Assembly: GCA_016806645.1 (NCBI GenBank)
Contig: JACSYO010001694.1
Span: forward strand, 1,860,001 to 1,924,000
Length of the DNA stretch: 64,000 nt
Source of the DNA: Ophiodon elongatus
Lineage: Eukaryota; Chordata; Actinopteri; Perciformes; Hexagrammidae
Direction: 5' to 3'
The notes under the pieces were generated by a model, which ran no database searches, was not told where the DNA came from, and saw only the letters and a list, made by a program, of their open reading frames with translations. How positions within the stretch are numbered: position 1 is the stretch's first letter; the number at the start of each line of letters is the position of its first letter. Below are positions 1-11,600 of this stretch, in pieces. The position numbers and the translations under genes are program-made.

Positions 1-3000
1 CAATGTTATATATAATAGAAAGGTCCAGTAGAAGCCACAAAAATACTAAAGCTCCGTTCAGGCATGCACCTTATTATGTAAATGTGATGGGAATTTAACC
101 AACCGGTGCTTATTCCCAACTTGTCAAATATGGACGCCTGGTCAGTGGCCCGAAGCGTCAAACTATGATTATCGACGTACCCACGGGGCACCTTTAAGAT
201 TTCAACATTAAGTAAAAAAATCCATCACTGATGCAGCCTGTGAGAGAACAGCGGCAAATATATTTCCATAATGGCCCGAAAGCCAGAAGACTTCCAAAGT
301 GTGAATGGGGCTTGAGAATTTGCTGTTCTGTCCTGAATGGGAGCCTGTAATCATGTATGTGTGTGTGTGTAAGATGAACACCAACAGAGACTTGTCAGCA
401 GGTGCTAGCTGGGTCTGGGCCTGTTTCACCCTGATAACACATAGATGACAACTGGCAACCGGCATCCTGAAACCGAGGAAAAGTGTTGAAAATGTCTCTG
501 ATTACAACCCATTATTAATTGTGAGAACAACCAGACCGATCACTTTTCTAAAATCATTTTAATTTTTTTTGCCGGCTACAAACCCAACTCTGGCCTTCTG
601 TTATCTCCCTAATCCTATCTCATCCCTTCCCTGTCGGCATTGGCTCAGTATTGTGGCCCTGAGCTTGACCCAAAATGGCAGAAAGGGTAATGAAGAGAGG
701 AAGGAGGGATAAGTGGGGAGTGAATAAGGGGCTGGGGACAGATTTAGGGGCCTGACTGGCGATGGCCATGAGGGGGTTCCCCATGGATCAGACTCAGGCC
801 CAGGTGCAGGGTTTTAATGAAGATGGTGGAGTTAGAGAGAGGGGAATACATTTTGAATACCCCGTCCTCATGTGAAGTTTCACTCAACACCATAGCCCTC
901 TTTGACCCCGGATTAGTTTCCTTTTCCAGGTTTAGAAACAGGATGCTGACCCCCGGCATCCCCCCTTTGCTACCTGAACACCAACAGATAGCCCTGTTTC
1001 TCTGGGGACAGATAGTGCGGTCGCCTGTTGCCTGGACTGAAGCCAGCTTGGACATCTCACAACAGCCAAGGTGCCCATCTGGCAGAGCAGACAGGAAGCT
1101 ATGTTCTCTGTCCTGACTTATCCATCCTGCCCTTTGAAATACAGTATGTTCTCCATGGTATGTTGCACATTGTTTTTCCTTCAACGTACATGTTTTGGGA
1201 ATTTACAAAAACCCTTCATGGATCATCTCCATTACATAGCTTGCATTTTTTTCTCTCATACATTATAAAGGTCCATTCTTTTTCCAAATGCAAAAATCCC
1301 AAACAATCAAATAATAGCATGAACTCCATGTACTTTTGTAAAATGTAATGTCAGCAAGGTTTACATGCTTGCATTTTACACATGTTGCATCTGGCCACTT
1401 TGTGTGTGTGTGTAGCTTTTTATGTGATGTAACCTAAAAATGAAATTCCATGCATAGAGCTTGGGAGTATGTTTCAAAGTGTGTGAGAAGCCCCTGATAA
1501 GAGGCAGGGTTGACTCAAGGGCATTATCACTGTTTGTCTTAGGTTGCTGCTTGTTTGTTTTGGAACCAAACGTGTGTAAGTGAGCTTGGGCAACGGCTGG
1601 CTGCATGTCTTCTACTAATTATGCTCGAACTGGCAATGTGTAGATCCTCAGAGCATCCGCCTCCTTCAGATTTGTGGGAGATAAGTGTGTGTGGGGGGAG
1701 GTGTGTGGGAGGTGACACTAGAAGTGGTGAAAGGGTGTTTGCAGGCTGAGAATGTGGTTGTGGTTGTCTGCGGTTTTTCTCCATCTTTCTCACTCTCTTC
1801 CTGGGTCGTTTGTGCTGCTTGCCTGCGTTATCTGTCCTCATATCTTCACTGGCTTCCTAACACCTGTTGATAAAAGACATCCTCACCTGTCAGCAGCAGC
1901 CACCCAGCCACTCGTGAGCCTGATCCTCAGAAGAGCCGAAAACACTCTCTGAATGTTTCTCTCCCTCTCTTTGTAGTTCTTCTTTTCTTAACCACGATTC
2001 CTCACTGAATTGCCTCTGTTTGCTCCATAAATTAATATGTGAAACTTTCATTAATCATTCTGTGGAAGGACACCCCAAACAAATTTACACATAAAGTTTA
2101 TTTTTCTTGTCATGGAAGAAACTACCCAGTCTGTGAAAACAGTTGTATGTCTTCTGTCAAGTCCTAGGGACTAACCCTGATGATGTCATTGGGGTAATGC
2201 CCATTTAGAGATTACATTTGTGTCACACAAAACTTCTAACACAAACAGCGAACCTGGAGTCTGACTTATGTGGGCTTTTACCAGGGAGGGAGCGTCTAAT
2301 AAAAATATGCTATTGAGCTGCATTATTGGAACCGTAGGAACCAGCCTTTTTGGAGCTTTTTGGAACTCTTACTCAAAATAAAAACTTCTTGATTTTGACT
2401 GCTCTTTTTTTCAGAACTGCAAACTTGTTGCCTCAAACCCAGAAAATGCAGTTTTTAAAGAAAAATATGACACCAGCATGATTTATGTGGATCTGAATAG
2501 TTTTGGGGGGACCACGTGACTCAAACTGAAGTCAGCCTCTTTTTTTTCTGTTGGTATACTTGAAAGGTTCCCAAGGCACTGTAGGCCAGAGCGTATGATG
2601 CGCATTTACTTACCTGCATTTGTTTATATGTATATTCCCACGTAACAGTATATTGGTGCATGTTACCTCTCCAGAAAAGATGATGTCATATGCTGTACAG
2701 AAGCAACAATTTTATCATGCCTTTGCCTCGGATTATTGTGGCTATACTGTATCTGACTACCTGTCTGTATGGTGCTTCTGATTTGTGCTATGGGTGTTAT
2801 TACAGTTTCACTGCAAGCCATCCTTAAGTGTAGGAGAGCTAGAACAAGCATTAGACATCTTTGTAACTCTGAACTGTCACCTTTTTCTCTTAAACAAGGC
2901 CTGTTTACCCAACTTTACTGAAGTGCAGCACTAAAGTGCTATAGTTTCCCTTTAATGATGTAGACTGGTTTCAGACCTCAAAATCATTGCCCACAATTGT

Positions 3001-3760
3001 AATTGTGTCAACTGATTACAGTGAAACAGCCATTAAGTTTGAGATTCAGTCATGGTGGAGAAGAGGGTTTTACAATTCTTTTAATTGATCCCTCCCTCTC
3101 TGTTTCTCTCTTTCTTTCCACCCCCTTTCTTTTCTTTGTATGGCGTTGCATTATCTTGCTGTGCTATACTTCCTTTTGAAAACATAACAAGGAATTGTCT
3201 TTTGTTAAGCAATGTCAGCGTGAGTGTACGTCAATGTGTGTGTGTGTTCTAGACAACAGTGTGTTAAAGACGTGTGTGTCACTAAGGTGAATGGAGGTGG
3301 CAGGGTGCTAACAGCTGGAGCAGGTTTCGAGGTAGTGAGGTTACAATTGGTGTTAATAGATGCCTTCCTAAAGAGCAGATCACAATACACATTAAAACAC
3401 ACCATCCGGCCTGTGTTCATTTAACTTTTCCCCCCCGCCTGTTTTAACTTGTGTTTTAGGGTATGTTTATGCCTCAACCACAAATTAATTCGACTTAGTT
3501 TCTAGCCAGCATGGGATGAGTCACTTTTAGTTTGTTCTGTATTAAGTTGTGAAAAATGGGAGAAACAGAGATGATGCTTGGGTATTTGATAGAGAAATAA
3601 TAATGACATCAGGACAAGTTGTTTGTGCAGCTAGAGGGGCCAAGAACCATCTCTGATTTTCATTTTGTTCAATTGCTTTAGTTTTTTACTTTTTCAACTA
3701 TAATAAGTCAACTTTACCAATTAAATAATTTTGGGTTGGTAATATCTGTCAATTCCCCAC
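1..3760. other. noncoding sequence, no gene seen
   Basis: Mixed-composition DNA. Open frames reach at most 146 codons (minus strand, 744-1184) and overlap others in opposite frames, with no recognisable domain. The stretch 620-1130 is GC-richer and poor in stops, so it may be a conserved noncoding element, but this is inference. Short GT runs lie near 358-371 and 3236-3248, and a G-rich run lies at 1690-1712. No repeat family is recognised here. Confidence 0.6.
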
Positions 3761-3764
3761 TTTA

Positions 3765-4250
3765 CTTCCGACAAAAAGATCTCAGCAACTATTAGATGGA
3801 TTGCCATAAAGTTATGCACAGATATTCCTGCTCCCCAGACGATGAATCCTACTGACTTTGTGATCCCTGACTTTACCTCTAGCGCCACCATGAGGTTATT
3901 ATTATTGTATTTGGGTGAACTATCTCAACCACTCCCATGTAATTTGGTGCATTTGAACATTTTATGTACCCTTCAGAAATAATTATTAAGACTTCGTCCA
4001 GCACCATCATCAGGTAAAATTTTAATTTGTCCAATACTTAAGTTTACGACAAAAAACTAATGACATTCTTATCAACCTCAGCTGTACTTTGGCTTTAGTG
4101 CTAATTAGCAAATGTTATCATTCTAACACGCTTAATTAACTAAGACAGTGAACGTAGAACACATTAAACCTAATAGACGTCAGCCTGTTAGCATTGCCAT
4201 TGTGAGCATGTTAGCATGCTGATGTTAGCATTAAGCTGCAGGTTTACTTA
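3765..4250 (+). repeat. family A dispersed repeat, old copy
   Basis: The segment contains landmarks of a common percomorph interspersed repeat: 'GCGCCACCATGAGG' near 3880, 'GTGCTAATTAGCAAATGTTA' near 4098 and a TTAGCATG-rich end at 4195-4235. The assignment has internal support because the same landmarks recur in this window at 45588-45920 and 55655-55775 (both minus) and 61555-61870 (plus). The copies have diverged strongly. No terminal repeats or target duplication could be defined, so the ends are approximate. The family has no coding capacity and its class is unknown to me. Confidence 0.65.
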
Positions 4251-5640
4251 CATGTTTAAAGAAATCTGGAATGCAGGTTGTTTGCATTGTCGCAATAATA
4301 CTAAATAGTGAAACACACCAGACCCAAGTTGCAACAAAGTAGAGGTGATAACAACAATAATGAGTAAACAACTACAATGAATCAAACTTCCAAATCTATA
4401 AACAGTACTAGATTGCATAGGCATTTACATAAGTGTAAATACAGTTTATGTTGATATTGCAGTTTTCCCGAGTGCTATTTCTACATTACAGCCCTTCTTC
4501 AGGGTATGACTAATGTATGTTTTTCACGAGTTATATTTTGTGTACTATATTTAAAAGATGTTTGCAGTGTAAAAATATGCGCACTTGCCCTTACAGATGC
4601 ACCAAAAGACCATGAATAGAGCTGAACGTGGCCTTGTGTAGTTTCACTTTACTGTGTTGTGATTCACTTTCCTTCAGGCCTCCTGTCCTGTACTTCTGGT
4701 TAGGCACAGTCAGGCTAACCTACAGCACAGACCTGTACAGCTGACACCCAGCAGCCTCTGGGAGTTGACAAATGGAAAAAGCCCTAAAGATGAATGAAGC
4801 ACAATTACCCGAGGTAACAAATGTTCCTAATGATTTATGCCTGGCTCAGGTTGCTTTATTTTCGCCTGGCTACAAGGACAGTGGTGGTTGTGCAAACCTC
4901 GGGGCTGTTCTGTGCTGATGCTCCGACAGCGAGCTGCAGACATTGACTAATGGGCTTTGTGAGACCACCGCCATTGATATTTACCTCATTTCTCCTGGCC
5001 CAAGCACTGTCTCAACAATGTCAAGGCTAGTCATCATTCTTTGGGTTTTTTGTTTCTTTTTCAAGACTAGGTATGGGTGATGCCAGGGGCCCCCTCGCTC
5101 GCTTCACCTAAAGGCCCACCCATTGGTGCCCCAGGGCAGAGGAGCGAGAGGGAGAAGGTGAGAGGGAGATGGCGAGAGGGGAGAAGGTCAGACTAAAACC
5201 TCCAGGCATTGTGAAGAAACACACACTTCTCTGTGTTTTCACTTGTCTGCATGATGAACTATCATACTCAGTACATGGCTCACTGAGGAAAAAAAGACAT
5301 ATGGGTTTTTATACTTTGGCGTGATAGAAATAAATTGCAGTCATAAACACTCAAATATGGGACAGCTGACTTCTTTTAACACCTGCAATCTAGGTTGACT
5401 CCAGGGCATTTCCAGTGTTTGTTCAAGATCTTGAACACCTTTTTTTCCTCCTATTTCCCATGTGTACATGAACTTTGTAGCATACCAGAATCGCGAATTC
5501 ATTACTATAAGAACTAATATCATTCAGGATTAATTTTCGAACAGTATTAAATGCTACATCAAAGGCAGCAGTTTCTATTGTTATCATAGGCATTTTTTTA
5601 TCAATTAAAAGATCCCCATCTGCTGATATCATGACAACCA
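4251..5640. other. noncoding sequence, no gene seen
   Basis: No coding frame or recognised repeat. Bases 4800-5030 are GC-richer than their surroundings and may be a conserved noncoding element, which is unproven. Bases 5138-5187 form a purine-rich tract made of short GAGAGGG-type units. The remainder is AT-rich. Confidence 0.55.
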
Positions 5641-5786
5641 CCTAATATACACTCGCTGGCCACTTTATTAGGCACACCTGTTCAATTGCTTGTTAACACA
5701 AATAGCTAATCAGCCAATCACATGGTAGCAACTCAATGCATTTAGGCATCTAGATGTGGTGAAAATGACTTGCTGAAGTTCAAACT

Positions 5787-6602
5787 GAGTATTTAAAAAA
5801 CTGCTGATCTACTGGGATTTTCTGGGAGAATGGTCCGAAAAAGAGAAAATATCCAGTGAGCGGCAGTTGTGTGGACAAAAATGCCTTGTTGATGTCAGAG
5901 GTCAGAGGAGAATGGGCAAAGTGGTTTGAGATGATAGAAAGGTAACAGTAACTCAAATACCCACTCGTTACAACCAAGGTATGCAGAATACCATCTCTGA
6001 ACGCACAACACGTGGAACCTTGAAGCAGATGGGTTACAGCAGCAGAAGACCACACCGGGTGCCACTCCTGTCAGCTAAGAACAGGAACCTGAGGCTACAA
6101 TTTGCACAGGCTCACCAAAATTGGACAATAGAAGATTGGAAAAACGTTGCTTGGTCTGATGAGTCTCGATTTCAGCTGCGATATTCAGATGGTCGGGTCA
6201 GAATTTGGCGTAAACAACATGAAAGCATGGATCCATCCTGCCTTGTATCAACCACTGACAAAAACCCACACCCCCAACCAAACAAACCCACCCACCAACA
6301 CCACCACCCAACCACAACCCCCCACACCCACAAAACACCACACAAACCAAACACCAAACCAAAAACAAAAACACCCAACCCCACAATCATCAGATCTCAA
6401 TCCAATAGAGCACCTTTGGGATGTGGTGGAACGGGAGATTCGCATCATGGATGTGCAGCCGACAAATCTGCAGCAACTGCGTGATGCCATTATGTCAATA
6501 TCGATCAAAATCTCTGAGGAATGTTTCTAACACCTTGTTGAATCTATGCTACGAAGAATTAAAGCAGTTCTGAAGGCAAAAGGGGGTCCAACCCGGTACT
6601 AG
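5787..6602 (+). pseudogene. Tc1-family transposase pseudogene
   Basis: This is the remnant of a DDE transposase, which in intact relatives is about 340 residues and performs cut-and-paste at TA sites. The best-preserved part (5981-6252) translates to a piece containing RTTRGTLKQMGYSSRRPHR and then the catalytic motif WSDES, which carries the first aspartate. After the A/C-only block the C-terminal part resumes in a different frame with DLNPIEHLWDVVE, which holds the final catalytic glutamate. The segment with the second catalytic aspartate is missing. The start codon and most of the helix-turn-helix region are also gone. A TAA at 6528-6530 stops the frame 24 codons before the ancestral end (TAG, 6600-6602). 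The product is dead; only the family assignment is firm. Confidence 0.92.
6258..6386. repeat. A/C-only low-complexity block inside the Tc1 relic
   Basis: This is 129 consecutive bases with no G and no T on the plus strand, with no simple period. It sits where the Tc1 transposase core should be: recognisable transposon sequence stops just before it and restarts at about 6381. The minus strand is G/T-only with many GGG runs and so could form a G-quadruplex. It may be a genuine simple-sequence replacement or an assembly or base-calling artefact. Confidence 0.95.
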
Positions 6603-6637
6603 CAAAGTGTACCTAATAATAATAATATGGGCGGTGA

Positions 6638-6642
<5 letters not shown>

Positions 6643-6725
<83 letters not shown>
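6643..6725. repeat. compound (TA)n-(GA)n microsatellite
   Basis: A run of TA (6643-6696) passes directly into GA (6697-6725). It begins at the TA dinucleotide that closes the Tc1 right end, so the target TA or the terminal bases probably seeded the expansion. Confidence 0.97.
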
Positions 6726-6727
<2 letters not shown>

Positions 6728-8592
6728 AATTAAGTAAAATATTAACAATTTGAACAGAGGTACACCTCCTACTTTTTGCTGTCATCTGCATGCCAATACA
6801 TTATTTTAAAGATTTATTTATTTTGGAAATTGATTTTTAACACAACCACCAATACAGTCAAAAACTCTTCTGTTGCTTTACTTTACTTTAAAGTACTTTA
6901 AACTTTACTGCGCCGTACACAAGTAGCAATAATAATGTAACCCTTATGTGCCAGAATATGTTTTGTCACCACATATTTTGATACTCATCGTTTCATGGGT
7001 TTTATCCACATCATCATCTTAAAAGTATTTCCAATAAAACAATCTGAAATTAAATTGTCTATAATCCAATTCAGCTCCTGAAATAAGTGAATTTAGGCAA
7101 AAAATACTTTTTTCACTCTTTACTTTCCTGTATTTTCCTGATATTTGGACTCACACACATGAAGCATCTTTCTCTCTTTGTCTTTCACACACATGAAGTG
7201 TTGCTTGGCAATCAGGGAACAGGCAACCACTCTACTTAAAGCCTTTAGGTCATGTGGAAGTTCTCACCGCACTTTTTATATATGAGTTATTACCACTATG
7301 ATATCTTGGCACAGTACATGTGAGAGTTATGAGATTTGAAACACTTGTTGTGCACAGAGTATAAATATATTCTCTGATTACAAAACTCTGATACAGGTGG
7401 TCTCTCTCATACTCAAGACACTGACTTAACCACAGTACAGTACCATCATGAAAAAAATATGACCCTTATTTACAGTGGAACAGTTCTTTTCTTTCACTCT
7501 CCCTGACTGGATGAAAAATGGTCAGAGAGATAAATTTATCAAGATCAGATTAATTGCGAAATACGTAGTCATTTTAAATAAGCTTTACGTATTTGGTGAA
7601 GCGCTTCACAGGAGGTACTAATTTGTCTGTTAAATAAAATAAATCACCTAAATGAAAAATGGCTCCAGTAAGACTTTAGTGTCAACAGAGACGTGGCAAA
7701 GTGATATAACTGATTATGCAATTGAGACCATTAACTAAAAAAGCTGTTATTATGATAAATCATGCAGGAAATCTAAACAAGCCGAGCACATGGGTTCACT
7801 ATTATTGAATATTACTCAATTTTAACCTTGTGTGATTTATGTTTTGTTTGGTAATCATAAGAGGTGCAACCTCTGAAATGTTGAATATATATTTAAAGCT
7901 GGATCGGGTTTCTCAGTGTATATTGCTGACTGCATTCTTTACTTCACGTTGAAGGTGCTATATGAAGCATTTTATCAATAAATCTTTAATGTATTAATTT
8001 GAGACATAAGTACTGCAAGCAAATCAAACTATTTCTGGGGAAATTGGTGGGTTGTAATACATTTTGCTGTGAGTCACATGCAGCGTAGGGCAAGTTACTA
8101 CTAAAAGTGCAAAAGCTAAGTCAAAGTTGTGTCTGTCAGTGTTTATAGAGAGTTTATAAATTGTATCCAAAACTAAACAAATCACTAATAGGATAATAAT
8201 AAGAAAAAAACTTTTGGTTTTCCGAGTTTATATCCTCCTCCAGCATGATACTTGCTTTGTGTTTTTAGTTAGCTCTTAAGTCTCTGAGACCTTTTCATCA
8301 GGAACACCCCTCCAATGGTATGACACTCTTTTATTTCTTAAATTGTATTTACCCTTTATTTAGCCTAGAGGTCTCCAGATACATTACCTCCTTTACAAGA
8401 GAAGCCTGGCTAACATAGCAGGTAAATCATAAACAAACTGTAGTCACAGAATAATACATAAAAATGTATATAATAAGATGATATACAGTACATCCATGTA
8501 CAATACCTATCAATCCATCTAAGTGCCATAAAGCACGTTTTGGGGTCCAGTAATGACTGAGATAACCAAGAGCCTTTCTCTTTGATATTTCT

Positions 8593-8596
<4 letters not shown>
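6726..8596. other. AT-rich noncoding sequence, no gene seen
   Basis: Very few open frames, none above 60 codons. No dispersed repeat recognised. AT-rich throughout, apart from short pyrimidine runs near 7168-7182. Confidence 0.6.

Positions 8597-8663
<67 letters not shown>
8597..8663. repeat. (AC)n microsatellite
   Basis: A 67-bp pure AC dinucleotide run. Open frames across it on both strands are artefacts of the repeat. Confidence 0.98.
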
Positions 8664-8666
<3 letters not shown>

Positions 8667-11600
8667 CAACAAGTAGTCCCATATGCTCTCATGCATGTAC
8701 AGACACAGATGCTTCCTATAGAAATACACAGTGTACACACTCCCACTGTTCCCCATTCACAGGGCCTATGAGGGCCCTTTCATCTGCAGCCCTGTTCATC
8801 CTCACTCCCCCTGCCATTCGTCTGGGGAAATGCCTGTCACAAATTCCTGCTTCTCTTGTCAGAGACACCAGTTTCCCTGTGCAGCACTGGGACGGCCTTA
8901 TAGACACAACCCAATGGTACACTCACTTTGTAGGAAGCAGAGTTGACATGTGGACCGCAGAGACAAAGGTAAAACATGCGAGTGCACTGATGCTGAGTTA
9001 CGTAGCTCGTTTTTCAGCGTGCACCTAGTGTGGTGAATGTAGGTCTTGAAACAGGTTTGGAAACTTTTTCTGCTGTCATAAAAGATATCAGATGCACAAC
9101 AGTCACGGCGGCAGCTATAAAAGGCTCATCTCAACTTTTCTTTTATTGCTACATAGGTTTTCATTGTTATTTCTGACATGTCCATGTATGCATCTATTGA
9201 AAATGCTTGTTGAGATACTTGGGAGACTTGACTTTTTTCCAACAAGCCTTCCTCTTCCTTTATCCTCCTCTCTCACTCATCTCTTTCATCAGCCTCCTAA
9301 TTTCTCCTCTTTGTCTCCTTTCAGTCCTTTTAATTTTCCAGAGATAGAGCATAGTGAAAGTTGGATGTGACCTCTTCAACCACATGAAGCGCTTCAAGTG
9401 CATGCTATTGCTGTGGCTGATGTCTGCAGGCCGCTTTGTATTCAAAATACCAGCCTTCAAGCCGAGAAGCAGCCATTGTTTAGCTGCATAGATAAATATT
9501 GACCATACAGCTTTGAGAAAGGTTTGCTGTAGCACGGACACGGAACTACCTGTCCTGTCCTGTCCCTTACTGTTAAATAGACAGACTGCAAACTTAAACA
9601 TGGTTTTAAGCTGTAAACTAAATGATATGACTGTACAGTGATGAAACCCATCAATAATCTTATTATTACAATACAAATGTATACATTTAAGTATTTCATG
9701 GGTTGAAAATGGCTCATCTTGGGTTTGCGCTCGCTAAATTTGAGTTGCAATAGACGTGACTCTCTTCCCGGCGTAGTATAGTCTCAGTTGGAGGGAAGTG
9801 AGGCAGAGGGACTGCGGGGTGCGCTAGGTAAATCTTTTCTGATAAACAGTAAATTCATCAAATTCCCATTCCATATCACTCTTTTCCAAGCTACTGTAGC
9901 TGTCATGTTTGTCAACGCTGCGTCAAGGCTTTCGTTGTATGAAAGTGGGCATGGTTTCATATCTCAACCACTTTTAAGCTTTCTTCAAAAGGTATGCAGT
10001 GGGTGGACTTGGGCTCAGACCCGGGGGTTAAGTTACACTTAAATTATTTTATGCAATAGACATCAGATAATCTGATGGTACAGCTTTGAATATTTTGGTG
10101 AAATTTAGATTTTAGGGTTTTTGTCAAGTGGGCTAGAAATAATAATAATGTTTCTCTCATTTCTCTCATTTCTTTGTACACCAGGAACAGAAAAAAAAAA
10201 AAATCTCTCACCCCGGGGGAAACTGTCTCAGTTCCTGTGCAAATAAATAACAGCATAAGCAGTCAACACAAAACAGCAATTATCCAGGTGCGAGAGAGAG
10301 AGCGAGAGCGAGAGAGAGAGAGAGAATGAAGTTCAAACACTAATATTTTCATGTTCACCAGTGTTCTGTCTTTACATGTTTTCTGCTTCTGTTTTTGTGG
10401 CCCAGTTGGTGGTTTGCTGTTGCCGATGAATGTGCATGGATTTGCGCTGTACACTTCATGCAGTTCGCTGTGTTTGCATAAATACTGTTTAACACTTTGA
10501 TGATTATACGGTCTTTATGAACTGATCCCTCAGCAAGAGACTGCTATTATCCCAAAAGACAACAAGAGTTCATTTTGAGTTCTGTTGACACTAAAGTCTG
10601 AGCTGAAGATCATGTCTGTGCAGTTGTTTCAGGCGCTGTCCTACCAAGTAGTCCAGGGTGCAAATGCAGGCATGTTTCTCTGCAAATATGAGTCTGTGTA
10701 TAAACTAAGTCTTAAACCCAGCTGACAGCTAAATTTGATTTTTGAAGATGTCTTGCATGAAAGCCTCTCCACCCTGTTTTAAGTAATATGAGATTACAGG
10801 TAATCTCCTGGTAATAGCATGTTGGCATTCCACTACAACAGGAACGTCTGAGGTACTGTGAAAGATGTTGTTTTCGACCTAAAAGCCTCTTAATCCTTGC
10901 TCAACATATCAATTGGATCATTGATCAGTGCAGAAAGGCCTTATACTAACTCAACAAGATCAGGGTGAAAAGGTTTGTGTTGTATGTGTCATCTGTTTCT
11001 ACATGTGAAGATGTGTGTGGGCAAGTGTGTGGGTGTTCATATGTTTGCTCAGATGTCTTTTAAGCATGTGGACACATACTGTGTACATACATCCATGTAC
11101 ATGCCGCTGAGGCTCATGGCTACTGTAGTTTTTAATGGAAAATTGATATTCAAAACTGAGGCAAGATTGTATTTTTATCAGGTGTAAACTGGCTCTCTCC
11201 CATTGTCAGCTGGGATGGATGGATGAGATAAAAGAAATAAACATGGTCTGATATGGGCATCATACCAGCATATTTCACTTCCTATCACATTTATTTAACT
11301 ACTGCACTTTGAACTATATGACATAAGCACAAAGAGTATCCTGTCAGCAGCCATTCCTGTGTAACAACCAATTACCATTTTTTTCACACACGGCCATATA
11401 ATTTCCACTTCCTGCAACAGGTGGGTGACATGTTTTCAACGTCCAATGTAGTGATTTGACTTAAATGACATATAGCTGGAAGGACTGTAATAATAACCTC
11501 TCTCATCTGTTTTGGTAATTCAGAGGAATAGTGACTTATGATGATATGTGAGGTATATGGTAACTAGTAAAAATGTGTGGTTGTGTAAGAAGAAGGCAGT

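Larger units (their letters stand above)
5648..6644 (+). mobile_element. Tc1-like DNA transposon, internally deleted relic
   Basis: The left end begins TACACTCGCTGGCC and continues with ACTTTATTAGG. The right end (6605-6644) is its inverted partner, although the ACTTTATTAGG motif there is disrupted by extra ATT triplets. TA dinucleotides flank both ends, as expected for Tc1/mariner insertion. The body matches the widespread fish Tc1 family in order but is shortened to about 1.0 kb by three lesions: loss of the transposase start and N-terminal region near 5785-5790, a smaller loss near 5820, and replacement of the catalytic middle by an A/C-only block (6258-6386). It cannot encode an active enzyme. 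It could be mobilised in trans only if the damaged right end still works. Confidence 0.93.

Noticed and set aside
744..1184. 146-codon minus-strand frame
   Set aside because: No domain, overlapped by plus-strand frames, no splice or promoter context.
5780..6055. 91-codon minus-strand frame
   Set aside because: Antisense of the Tc1 relic.
6172..6508. Minus-strand frames rich in Gly, Val and Trp across the A/C block
   Set aside because: They are the shadow of a two-letter block and the antisense of a transposase pseudogene.
8410..8746. Cys-Val or Thr-His repeat frames
   Set aside because: Direct translations of the CA/GT microsatellite. The same applies at 40548-40872 and 63269-63640.
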